Source of the DNA: UBA2705 sp963977105
GTDB lineage: Bacteria > Pseudomonadota > Alphaproteobacteria > Micavibrionales > Micavibrionaceae
Reading direction: 5' to 3'
Length of the DNA: 64,000 bases
NCBI GenBank assembly: GCA_963977105.1
Contig: CAXBNI010000001.1
Span: 310,001-374,000, forward strand
The notes below the pieces were generated by a model. That model was not told the origin of the DNA and made no database searches. It worked only from the letters and a program-made list of their open reading frames with translations. This document shows, piece after piece, positions 1-7,930 of this stretch. A program made the position numbers and the translations under genes. Within the stretch, counting starts at the first letter, position 1. Each line of letters starts with the position of its first letter.

Positions 1-153
1 GCCGATATCCATTTGGCCAAGATCATCCAGTTTTATGTTTTTGCGTGTGAGCTCGGCTTTGATGATGACCTCTAATAGAGGCGGCAGTGCAAAAACATAC
101 AGGCTGCCCATAATGATACATATAAAGCCGATGAGAAAACCAATTTTTTTCAT
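1..153 (-). CDS. N-terminus of an unknown membrane-anchored or exported protein (partial)
   Basis: Read on the minus strand, the frame starts at an ATG at 151-153 and stays open to the window edge (51 residues seen). An AAGAAGG ribosome-binding sequence lies just upstream. The product begins Met-Lys-Lys and then has a hydrophobic stretch at about residues 4-26 (IGFLIGFICIIMGSLYVF), which is a signal anchor or signal peptide. A polar segment with Lys and Asp follows. The rest of the gene lies outside the window, so no family can be given. It is co-directional with parE and about 80 bases downstream of it, so the two may be cotranscribed. Confidence 0.6.
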   Translation of the reverse strand, partial: MKKIGFLIGFICIIMGSLYVFALPPLLEVIIKAELTRKNIKLDDLGQMDIG

Positions 154-230
154 TTTTCACGCCTTCTTTAACGGGGGGCCATATGTTTTATTGTCAGATG
201 TTCTATATTCAAACCATGCAGCGTTTGTTA

Positions 231-2261
231 CTAAACATCTATATTCTCTGCAAATTCAGCGTTGTCCTGAATGAAGCGAAAGCGAGCCTCAGGGTTCTTG
301 CCCATTAACTCGTCGACAAGTTGATCAACCTCTGCATATTTGTGCTTGGTTTGAACATCTGTAATATCTATATCTTCATCAGCAATACCAAGTTTTGCTT
401 CTAAGTTTGGCAGTGTAACACGTAGTAATGTTCGCGTTTCAGGGTTCATGGTTGTTTCTTTTAATTGCCTTGCGGGCATTTCACCTAGGCCTTTAAAGCG
501 GCTGATGTCGATTTTCTTCTTGCCTTTAAATATGGTGTTCATCAGCTCTTCTCTATGTTCGTCATCACGAGCATAAGCTGAAATATTACCTGAAGCGAGC
601 CTGTATAGTGGCGGCAGCGCCAAGTACAGATGGCCACTTTCAATTAAAGGGCGCATTTGCGTGTAGAAAAAAGTAACGAGAAGGGCGGCGATATGCGCGC
701 CGTCAACATCCGCATCAGTCATAATGATGATGCGTTCATAACGCAAATCGTCAAGGTTGAAGTCTTTACCAAGCCCTGTACCCATCGCTAACATAAGGTC
801 TTGGATTTCAGAGTTGTTACGAATTTTTTCGGGTGTTGCACTCGCAACGTTCAAAATTTTACCACGTAAAGGCAAGATAGCTTGCGTTTTACGGTCACGG
901 CCTTGTTTGGCTGAGCCGCCAGCAGAATCGCCCTCGACAATAAATATTTCAGTATCGTCCGCTTGGTTTATTGAGCAATCCGCTAGTTTACCTGGCAGGC
1001 GTAATTTGCGCGTAGCTGATTTACGGCTAAGCGCTTTGCTGTCTTTTTTACGAAGGCGCTCTTCCGCGCGTTCAATCAGGTAAGCCATCAACTTGTTTGC
1101 AGCTTCAGGGTTACCAGTTAACCAATGGTCAAAGAAGTCTCGCAGCGCATTGTCGACGAGCTTTGTCGCCTGCGATGACACAAGTTTTTCTTTGGTCTGG
1201 CCTTGGAATTGTGGGTCGCTAATAAAAGCAGATAAAAGAATCGCCGCGCCGTTTATGATGTCTTCCGTGGTAATGATGCTGGCTTTTTTATTGCCTGTTA
1301 GCTCACCGTAATTACGTATGCCGCGCAACATGGCTGTACGCATACCGCTTTCATGCGTGCCGCCAAGTGGCGTTGGCACAGTATTACAATATGTGTAAGA
1401 AAAGCCTTCGCCGCTTTCTGGCCAAGTAATCGCAAATTCAACTTTTCCCGGAGCGTTGTTGAACTCAGCAATGCCGTGAAAGGGCTCGGGCGTTACGGTT
1501 TCGCGCTTGCCCATAGATGCGTTAAGGTAATCAAGCAGACCATTGGGGAATTTGAATGAGCGTTCTGCAGAAATTGGAGAATCTTCTTCTAGCAGGCTTT
1601 CGTCGCATTTCCAGCGTATTTCAACGCCGCGGAATAGATACGCTTTGGAGCGCGCCATTTTATACAGCCATGCAGGTTTAAACTTTGCGCTCTCACCAAA
1701 GATCTCAGGGTCGGGGTGGAAGCGTACTGTCGTGCCACGGCGGTTGTTGACTTGGCCGAGATTTTCAATGCTGCCTTGGGCGTGACCACGTGAAAATTCT
1801 TGTTTGTATAGTGTTTTATTTCTAGCAACTTCGACCCACATCCAGTCTGAAAGTGCATTAACGACCGAGATACCCACGCCGTGTAGGCCGCCAGATGTTT
1901 GATAGGCTTTGTCAGAGAACTTACCGCCGGAATGCAGTGTCGTCATAATGACTTCAAGCGCAGATTTGTCTTTAAATTTAGGGTGGGGGTCAACCGGAAT
2001 GCCACGGCCGTTATCCGATACCGTGATGCTGTTATCTGTGTCTAGCGTGATTTCAATGCGCGTGGCATGGCCTGCGACCGCTTCATCCATTGAGTTGTCG
2101 AGGATTTCACCAACCAAGTGATGCAATGCACGATCGTCCGTTCCGCCAATATACATGCCGGGGCGGCGCCTAACAGGCTCTAAACCTTCAAGGACTTCAA
2201 TTGACGATGCGCTATAATCACTTACGCTTGCATCTTTTTCTTGTGCAAATAGGTCACTCAT
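231..2261 (-). CDS. parE: DNA topoisomerase IV subunit B
   Basis: ATPase subunit of topoisomerase IV, which decatenates daughter chromosomes together with ParC. The 676-residue protein has an N-terminal GHKL ATPase domain with the sequence RRPGMYIGG near residue 34, the helix EILDNSMDEA and the DNGRGIP loop. The TOPRIM domain shows EGDSAGG near residue 441 and DADVDGAH near residue 514. The ending GLGEMPARQLKETTMNP is the usual ParE/GyrB C-terminus. Length and the early RRRPGMYIGG favour ParE over GyrB; alphaproteobacterial GyrB is normally longer, with an insert. It diverges from the thioesterase gene across a 140-base promoter region. Confidence 0.95.
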   Translation of the reverse strand: MSDLFAQEKDASVSDYSASSIEVLEGLEPVRRRPGMYIGGTDDRALHHLVGEILDNSMDEAVAGHATRIEITLDTDNSITVSDNGRGIPVDPHPKFKDKSALEVIMTTLHSGGKFSDKAYQTSGGLHGVGISVVNALSDWMWVEVARNKTLYKQEFSRGHAQGSIENLGQVNNRRGTTVRFHPDPEIFGESAKFKPAWLYKMARSKAYLFRGVEIRWKCDESLLEEDSPISAERSFKFPNGLLDYLNASMGKRETVTPEPFHGIAEFNNAPGKVEFAITWPESGEGFSYTYCNTVPTPLGGTHESGMRTAMLRGIRNYGELTGNKKASIITTEDIINGAAILLSAFISDPQFQGQTKEKLVSSQATKLVDNALRDFFDHWLTGNPEAANKLMAYLIERAEERLRKKDSKALSRKSATRKLRLPGKLADCSINQADDTEIFIVEGDSAGGSAKQGRDRKTQAILPLRGKILNVASATPEKIRNNSEIQDLMLAMGTGLGKDFNLDDLRYERIIIMTDADVDGAHIAALLVTFFYTQMRPLIESGHLYLALPPLYRLASGNISAYARDDEHREELMNTIFKGKKKIDISRFKGLGEMPARQLKETTMNPETRTLLRVTLPNLEAKLGIADEDIDITDVQTKHKYAEVDQLVDELMGKNPEARFRFIQDNAEFAENIDV

Positions 2262-2402
2262 TTCATACTATCCGTAATAAGCCTTTTTGAGGCGTCGTTT
2301 TTAGAATGGCCTGATTATGCGTATTCCGCAAAGGGATTGCAAGTCTAAGCCTAGTAAATACGCGCATTCATGAACAATTTATTATAGAATAGTGAGAGAA
2401 GC

Positions 2403-2867
2403 TTGTCGGATCAGGAAAAAAACAACGGTAAAATCGCAGAGGATACGCAAAGTGTTAATATGGGGAAGCCCGTTGGCCAGCGCGCCATGCAAACTATCGC
2501 GGTTGAGCGTGATGCAAATCCAGGTGGTAGCATGTTTGGTGGTTGGGTACTTGCCCAAATGGATATGGCGGGGGCTGCACATGCCTTTGGCATTGCACAC
2601 CAGCGTATTGTTACGGTTTCGGCGGACAAAATTCGCTTTCACCGCCCGCTGATTATTGGGCAAGAGGTCGAGCTTTATACGCAGACCACACATATTGGAA
2701 ATTCGTCGATAGCGGTGAACGTAAATGTGTGGCATGTTGAATATAATGTTGGAAATAAAGAGTTTTTTAATATAGCAGAGGGTATATTTACATTTGTGGC
2801 TTTAGATCATGATGGTCGGCCAGATAAAACTTTGCGTAGTCGGATCGATGGAGCGGAGTCGTACTGA
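2403..2867 (+). CDS. yciA: YciA-type acyl-CoA thioesterase (hotdog fold)
   Basis: Hydrolyses acyl-CoA thioesters in the cytoplasm. The signature DANPGGSMFGGWVLAQMD matches the active-site segment of YciA/BACH hotdog thioesterases, including the conserved Asn and the Asp at the end of the central helix. KIRFHRPLIIGQEVELYT is the family's second strand block. The start is uncertain: TTG at 2403 has a purine-rich GAGAGA only 3 bases upstream, while the in-frame ATG at 2460 gives a 135-residue protein of more usual length but has no well-placed ribosome site. A TATAGAAT sequence at about 2383-2390 could be a -10 element. Divergent from parE. Confidence 0.88.
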   Translation: MSDQEKNNGKIAEDTQSVNMGKPVGQRAMQTIAVERDANPGGSMFGGWVLAQMDMAGAAHAFGIAHQRIVTVSADKIRFHRPLIIGQEVELYTQTTHIGNSSIAVNVNVWHVEYNVGNKEFFNIAEGIFTFVALDHDGRPDKTLRSRIDGAESY

Positions 2868-2919
2868 TTTCTATGTTTTTTGTATTTTATGTATTTGAAT
2901 CAACGGTTAGGTTTGTTAA

Positions 2920-4071
2920 ATGTTTCGTCTGTCTTTGAAAATTAAACTGGTCTTTGTCTTACTATGTATCTTTGTTATGGGGGGCGCAGGACTTTCGCAT
3001 GCGCAGAAAATTACAAAGGCCTATGTAGAGCTAGGCACTAAAGTTAAGATGACAAAAAGTCACTTTGATGAGAATTCTGAGGAGTATAAGAAAGAAGTGC
3101 AGGGGGAATCGCTATTAACGCACCAATTCCGTTTACCTAATGGCTGGACAGATATTTCTGGTGAAAACAAGGCTTTGGACTTTTCAAGTGACGTGGAAAC
3201 GAAGCTTTCTAGCTTCGTTGGCTTGCCGAATATGTATGCACGTAGCTCGTTTAGTGTGCTGGTTTTGACGCTAGAGCGCGAAGTTGAGTTATTGCACTGG
3301 TATTATACTTATATGTCAGCCAAGGGTTATTCCGTTACGGGTATGAAGGCCATGGACGGCGGCGTGCGTGTTGAGGCGGAATCAATTAAAATGAACGTAG
3401 AAGCTACATTCGTTGTCCGGTCGGTCGCGATCCTTAGCGGTAACAACGTTGTTATTGCGGAATATGCCGTACCTGATCCGTTTTGGCAGGAGCAGCATGA
3501 CGAGGCCTTGTGGTCGATTGCTAGTTTTTACTTGTTGTTTAAAGATGATAAAACCATAGAGCCGCGCAAAGAGTTTTCTATTCTTGATATTGTAAGGTTT
3601 AATTACCCAGCGTCTTGGGACATTCGCGTACCAAAGCTAACGGTTGTTGATGAGCTTTCAGCGGCTGCGATATCAAGGAACGCTTTGGGCGAGCTTGACG
3701 GGCGAGTGGATAGTTTCTTTTTAGCGAGCCATGTTGGCGGAGAGCGTGAAGATAATCTGGAGATGTATAAGAAGAAATACAAAGACATTGTTTCTTTTAC
3801 TATCGGTGAGCACATGGAAACAATTGACGGTGTTGACTACCATAAAACGATTAGCGCCGGACGCATTGATGTGTTTAATGCGTTAACGCCAGATGGTCAA
3901 AGCCAAACGGGCTATGAAATATGGATGACTATTTTGGAGTCTGATATTTATGACGGCTATGTTTTTATGAACACTGTTGGGCGCAATGTCGATTTCATGA
4001 CTTGGTCAAAGAACCAGAGAAGCTATAAGATTATGGTGGAAAGTATGGAGCTTCACGGCCAGCCGCGATGA
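2920..4071 (+). CDS. Unknown exported protein
   Basis: 383 residues with a clear signal peptide: basic residues in the first 9, a hydrophobic core at about 10-22 and a likely cleavage after SHA (residue 28). No family is recognised with certainty. Two segments start with a 'Phe-x-x-Pro-x-x-Trp' pattern (FRLPNGWTDI near residue 71 and FNYPASWDIRV near residue 227). Each is followed by alternating strands, as seen in PsbP/Mog1-like folds, but this is only a resemblance. A Trp-rich joint (PDPFWQEQHDEALW) separates the halves. It lies 52 bases after the thioesterase on the same strand. Its last 19 bases overlap the convergent lipid A deacylase gene. Confidence 0.7.
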   Translation: MFRLSLKIKLVFVLLCIFVMGGAGLSHAQKITKAYVELGTKVKMTKSHFDENSEEYKKEVQGESLLTHQFRLPNGWTDISGENKALDFSSDVETKLSSFVGLPNMYARSSFSVLVLTLEREVELLHWYYTYMSAKGYSVTGMKAMDGGVRVEAESIKMNVEATFVVRSVAILSGNNVVIAEYAVPDPFWQEQHDEALWSIASFYLLFKDDKTIEPRKEFSILDIVRFNYPASWDIRVPKLTVVDELSAAAISRNALGELDGRVDSFFLASHVGGEREDNLEMYKKKYKDIVSFTIGEHMETIDGVDYHKTISAGRIDVFNALTPDGQSQTGYEIWMTILESDIYDGYVFMNTVGRNVDFMTWSKNQRSYKIMVESMELHGQPR

Positions 4072-4559
4072 ATGTAGAAAACGGCGCTCTCGGCGCCAGA
4101 GTTACCTTCGCCTAGACCTCCATTTGATGTATGGCTGACGCCAATTGAGACTTTATAGGCCTCGCTGAGCTGATAGCCGAACTCCATCATGGACCTGAAC
4201 TGAACGAAATGGTTGAGGTCTGGGCCGTTACCGTTGGTGTAAACCCCTGCGCCGAGCGATGGAGTGAAATCAATTTTATCCGTTAGATTAAAATCTCGAT
4301 ATAGACCAACTAAACCGTGAAATGCTTTATCTGTCGTCGTCTGAATGCCGATTAGGGGCTTTATATTATAGATGATGTTTTTGTCAAATCGGTATTCAGC
4401 ACGTATTTCCAACGAATCTTCATCATCCAAAAAATCGAAATAGCCGATGCCGAATGTCAGTTTTCCTGCGGCGTGCGTTTGCGCAGAGAAGCCCAGTAAG
4501 CTCAGGCAAATGAGTAATGCTGAGATGTAGTTTTTTGTTGTATGTAAAGCTGCGTTCAT
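4053..4559 (-). CDS. pagL: PagL-like lipid A 3-O-deacylase (outer membrane)
   Basis: Predicted outer-membrane beta-barrel enzyme that removes the 3-O acyl chain of lipid A. Counting from the ATG at 4559 (168 residues), a signal peptide ends at about residue 31 (QTHAAG). The C-terminal part carries SHTSNGG and then NSGAE. The His143-x-Ser145 pair with Glu157 reproduces the spacing of the PagL catalytic triad (His-x-Ser, Glu 14 residues after the His). Alternating hydrophobic strands fill the rest. A longer frame begins at 4619, but a likely promoter at 4608-4635 lies inside that extension and the signal peptide favours 4559. The lipid A synthesis genes are about 30 kb away. Confidence 0.82.
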   Translation of the reverse strand: MNAALHTTKNYISALLICLSLLGFSAQTHAAGKLTFGIGYFDFLDDEDSLEIRAEYRFDKNIIYNIKPLIGIQTTTDKAFHGLVGLYRDFNLTDKIDFTPSLGAGVYTNGNGPDLNHFVQFRSMMEFGYQLSEAYKVSIGVSHTSNGGLGEGNSGAESAVFYIHRGWP

Positions 4560-4607
4560 AATTTTATATTTGTGTAAATTTAAAGTGTTAACAATTGAAT
4601 GAGGTTT

Positions 4608-4635
4608 TTTATAGCACAAATTAAAGGTGGATCAA
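4608..4635 (-). promoter_or_regulatory. Putative sigma-70 promoter for the pagL-like gene
   Basis: On the minus strand TTGATC (4630-4635) and TATAAA (4608-4613) are separated by 16 bases. Transcription would begin near 4601, giving a leader of about 40 bases before the ATG at 4559. Confidence 0.45.
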
Positions 4636-4786
4636 TACCATGCTGTTTCTTTCCTGCCTTGCTAAATAGCTGAGATGTTTCTAAATTCGGACTAATTGAT
4701 TCTTGTCTCTTTAATATTCATGCTATGAGTGATATTTGATGATCAAGATAAGGTTTGGAAATTAGTTTTAAGAAATGGTTGTATAA

Positions 4787-5392
4787 ATGATAGCAGCTTC
4801 AGCGTTTTATTTATTCTCAGCAATTATGCTGATGAGTGCAATACGGGTTATTACAGCATCAAATGCTGTGCACTCAGTATTGTTTCTTATCTTATGCTTT
4901 TTTAATGCGGCAGGGCTTTTTGTCCTGTTAGGCGCTGAATTTGTCGCAATGATATTGGTCATTGTTTATGTCGGGGCTGTGGCGGTATTGTTTTTATTCG
5001 TCGTGATGATGCTTGATGTGAATTTCGAAAAACTAAGGGAAGGTGCAAAGTCCTATATAGGTATTGGCGTTGTTCTTGGTTTGGTTCTTATAGCTGAGTT
5101 GATTACTTTGTATGCCGCGTGGGATGTAAATGCAGCCGGAAAAACGAGCGGCGTTGCAGCCATTGGTGAGCGCAGCAATACAGAGATTATTGGCAGCGTT
5201 TTATATACAGATTATATTTATGCCTTCCAGCTTTCAGGCTTGATTTTGTTGGTGGCTATGATTGGTGCGATTGTGTTAACGCATCGCCGCCGCTCAGATG
5301 TGCGCCGTCAAAAAGTGGCGCATCAAGTTGGTGTGACGCGTGAAGACGCAATGGAAATCAAAAAAGTTGAATCAGGCGAAGGCCTTATTTAA
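4787..5392 (+). CDS. nuoJ: NADH-quinone oxidoreductase subunit J
   Basis: Membrane subunit of respiratory complex I at the junction of the peripheral and membrane arms. 201 residues with five predicted transmembrane helices. The sequence SAVHSVLF-like entry (NAVHSVLFLILCFFNAAG) and the helix VIVYVGAVAVLFLFVVMMLD are hallmark NuoJ segments, the latter including the pi-bulge helix. The start matches the usual MIAA(x)FYLF beginning. It heads nuoJKLMN, but nuoA-I are not upstream: a PagL-like gene on the other strand precedes it. No convincing ribosome-binding sequence or promoter could be picked out in the 167 bases upstream. Confidence 0.96.
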   Translation: MIAASAFYLFSAIMLMSAIRVITASNAVHSVLFLILCFFNAAGLFVLLGAEFVAMILVIVYVGAVAVLFLFVVMMLDVNFEKLREGAKSYIGIGVVLGLVLIAELITLYAAWDVNAAGKTSGVAAIGERSNTEIIGSVLYTDYIYAFQLSGLILLVAMIGAIVLTHRRRSDVRRQKVAHQVGVTREDAMEIKKVESGEGLI

Positions 5393-5424
5393 CGCAAAGT
5401 TATAAGAGTATTTAAGAGGTCGTT

Positions 5425-5733
5425 ATGGACATAGGAACTATGCATTATTTAATACTTGCCGCCTTATTGTTTACAATAGGGGTCTTTGGCATTTTCTTAA
5501 ATAGGCGTAATGTGATCGTCATTTTAATGTCTATTGAGCTGATGTTGCTGGCTGTAAATATCAATTTCGTGTCTTTTTCGGCGGCGCTTAATGACATTAC
5601 AGGACAGGTCTTTACCATGTTTATATTGACTGTCGCGGCTGCTGAGGCGGCGATTGGCCTCGCGATCTTAGTTGTCTTCTTCCGTAAGCGCGGTTCGATC
5701 GCGGTTGAAGACTTATCGAATTTGAGAGGGTAG
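5425..5733 (+). CDS. nuoK: NADH-quinone oxidoreductase subunit K
   Basis: Small proton-channel subunit of complex I with three transmembrane helices. 102 residues, the usual length. It has the family pattern GIFLNRRNVIVILMSIELMLLAVN with the buried Glu of helix 2 (MSIELM) and a second membrane Glu (AAAEAAIGLA). An AGAGG ribosome site precedes the ATG. Lies 32 bases after nuoJ and 5 bases before nuoL. Confidence 0.97.
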   Translation: MDIGTMHYLILAALLFTIGVFGIFLNRRNVIVILMSIELMLLAVNINFVSFSAALNDITGQVFTMFILTVAAAEAAIGLAILVVFFRKRGSIAVEDLSNLRG

Positions 5734-5738
5734 CGTTT

Positions 5739-7904
5739 ATGTCGTTTGAGTATTTAGCAGTATTTGCACCGTTACTTGGTTTCTTAATTACATTCTTGTT
5801 TGGTCATAAGATTGGCGCGCGCGGTGCACAAATTGTCACATGTGGCTTAATGTTTGTTGCCGCGTTTTCTGCCGTGGCGCTTTTTAATTCAGTTGTTCTT
5901 GGCGGTGCGCATTATGTTGTGCCGTTGGCTGAATGGATATCGTCTGATTTTTTCGTTGTGAATTGGGCGCTACGCTTTGATACGCTTTCCGTTGTGATGC
6001 TCTGCGTTGTGACGATTGTTTCAACTTGCGTACATGTTTATTCCGTTGGCTATATGAGCCACGACCCACATAAAACGCGCTTTATGGCGTATTTAAGCCT
6101 GTTTACTTTTGCGATGTTGATGCTTGTCAGCGCGGATAATTTACTACAGCTGTTCTTTGGCTGGGAAGGGGTTGGCCTCGCGTCTTACCTGCTTATCGGC
6201 TTTTGGAATACCAAAGATAGCGCGAATAGCGCGGCAATGAAGGCGTTTATCGTTAACCGCGTGGGTGATTTTGGGCTGGCGCTTGGTATTATGGCGATAT
6301 TCGTTGTCTTTGGCAGCGTCGATTTTGAAACGATCTTTGCGGCTGTCGAATCGAAGAAAGACCTCACGGTTAACTTTATCGGTTTTGATATTCACGCGAT
6401 GACGCTGATTGGTTTGCTGTTATTTACAGGTGCGGTAGGCAAATCAGCGCAGCTTGGTCTGCACACATGGTTGCCAGACGCGATGGAAGGGCCAACGCCT
6501 GTATCTGCACTTATTCACGCAGCAACAATGGTCACGGCTGGTGTGTTCTTAATCGCGCGTTTCTCACCTTTATATGAATATGCGCCGATCGCCTTAATGG
6601 TTATCACAATTGTCGGTGCATGTACGGCTTTGGTGGCGGCGACGATTGGCTTAACGCAGTTTGATATTAAACGCGTTATTGCGTATTCAACAATGTCACA
6701 GCTGGGTTATATGTTCTTTGCCCTTGGTGTTTCTGCTTATGGGGCAGCGATTTTTCACCTGATGACACATGCCTTCTTTAAGGCGTTATTATTCTTGAGC
6801 GCAGGCAGCGTTATTCACGCGATGTCAGATGAACAAGATATGCGTAAAATGGGAGGTATTTGGAAAAAGATACCATTTACTTATGCGATGATGTGGATTG
6901 GCTCTCTGGCTTTGGCGGGCGTGCCGTTATTTGCCGGTTATTATTCCAAGGACATGATTTTGGAAGTGGCTTATGCCGACCAAAGCTGGTTTGGTGATTT
7001 GGCCTTTATCTTTGGTATTACAGCCGCTGTCTTGACCGCGTTTTATTCTTGGCGTCTTATTTTGATGACCTTCCACGGTAAGCCGCGTGCAAGTAAAAAG
7101 GTGATGGATCATATTCATGAATCTCCCCCTGTAATGACTGCGCCACTCGCCGTACTTGCTGTGGGCGCGATTTTATCAGGCGCAGTATTCTATAATGGTT
7201 TTGTTGGTGGTACCCATCATGGCGCTGACCATGGCGTGGGCGTCGCGGAAATTCATGCGGAAGTGACCCCACATGCGGGTGATGATCACGCTGTCGTAGC
7301 ACAAACGCATGATGAGCTGCTAGATGTTGAGCATCATGATGCAGAGACTGCGGGTGCTTACGAAGCAGAAGTAGAAACATCGCATTTCGCTGCGTTGCAT
7401 GACCGTCAAATGTTTTGGCAAAATTCTATTCAGGTTCTGCCAGAAAATGACACAGTTGAAGCCGCACATAGCGTGCCATTCTGGGTGAAGAAGCTGCCGA
7501 TTTTGATGTCTGCTTTGGGCATTGCTTTGGCGTATATCTTCTATCTTCTCGTGCCGTCGCTTCCGGCGTTATTCGCGAAGGCGTTCAAGTCCGTATATAA
7601 TTTGTTTTTCCGCAAATGGTACTTTGATGAGCTTTATGATGCTGTGTTTGTCAAAAATGCATTGCGTTTAGGACGTTTATTCACAAAGTCTGATCGAGAG
7701 ATTATTGACCGTTTCGGCCCTGATGGTGTTGCATCAGCATCAAACATGATTGCGAAGATATCAAGCCGTTTCCAATCTGGCTTTGTGTACCAATATGCGT
7801 TTGTCATGATTATAGGCCTTATTGTATTCATGTTGTGGTTGGCGCCAGTTGATGTTCTCTCTATTGGTGAACATATCGGCAATCTACTTGGTCGCAACGA
7901 ATAG
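5739..7904 (+). CDS. nuoL: NADH-quinone oxidoreductase subunit L
   Basis: Distal antiporter-like, proton-pumping subunit of complex I. 721 residues, longer than the roughly 610-690 of many relatives. The core is typical: LQLFFGWEGVGLASYLLIGFW with the functional Glu, WLPDAMEGPTPVSALIHAATMVTAGVFL, and a C-terminal amphipathic lateral helix ending in another transmembrane segment. The extra length is a His/Asp/Glu-rich loop at about residues 490-555 (7207-7400) containing eleven His residues. Such loops occur in some alphaproteobacterial NuoL, but this one is long. Tight spacing shows it is in the nuoJ-N operon. Confidence 0.97.
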   Translation: MSFEYLAVFAPLLGFLITFLFGHKIGARGAQIVTCGLMFVAAFSAVALFNSVVLGGAHYVVPLAEWISSDFFVVNWALRFDTLSVVMLCVVTIVSTCVHVYSVGYMSHDPHKTRFMAYLSLFTFAMLMLVSADNLLQLFFGWEGVGLASYLLIGFWNTKDSANSAAMKAFIVNRVGDFGLALGIMAIFVVFGSVDFETIFAAVESKKDLTVNFIGFDIHAMTLIGLLLFTGAVGKSAQLGLHTWLPDAMEGPTPVSALIHAATMVTAGVFLIARFSPLYEYAPIALMVITIVGACTALVAATIGLTQFDIKRVIAYSTMSQLGYMFFALGVSAYGAAIFHLMTHAFFKALLFLSAGSVIHAMSDEQDMRKMGGIWKKIPFTYAMMWIGSLALAGVPLFAGYYSKDMILEVAYADQSWFGDLAFIFGITAAVLTAFYSWRLILMTFHGKPRASKKVMDHIHESPPVMTAPLAVLAVGAILSGAVFYNGFVGGTHHGADHGVGVAEIHAEVTPHAGDDHAVVAQTHDELLDVEHHDAETAGAYEAEVETSHFAALHDRQMFWQNSIQVLPENDTVEAAHSVPFWVKKLPILMSALGIALAYIFYLLVPSLPALFAKAFKSVYNLFFRKWYFDELYDAVFVKNALRLGRLFTKSDREIIDRFGPDGVASASNMIAKISSRFQSGFVYQYAFVMIIGLIVFMLWLAPVDVLSIGEHIGNLLGRNE

Positions 7905-7930
7905 TATTTATCGAAGAGTGAAAGTTAACT

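Noticed and set aside
35..274. Plus-strand frame of 79 codons at the window start
   Set aside because: It overlaps a minus-strand frame at 1-153 that has an AAGAAGG ribosome site and a signal-anchor N-terminus, and the end of parE.
4560..4619. Longer N-terminus for the pagL-like gene
   Set aside because: It lies across the likely promoter and puts 20 polar residues before a good signal peptide.
7057..7380. His-rich minus-strand frame opposite nuoL
   Set aside because: It is the antisense shadow of the His-rich NuoL loop, with no ribosome site.
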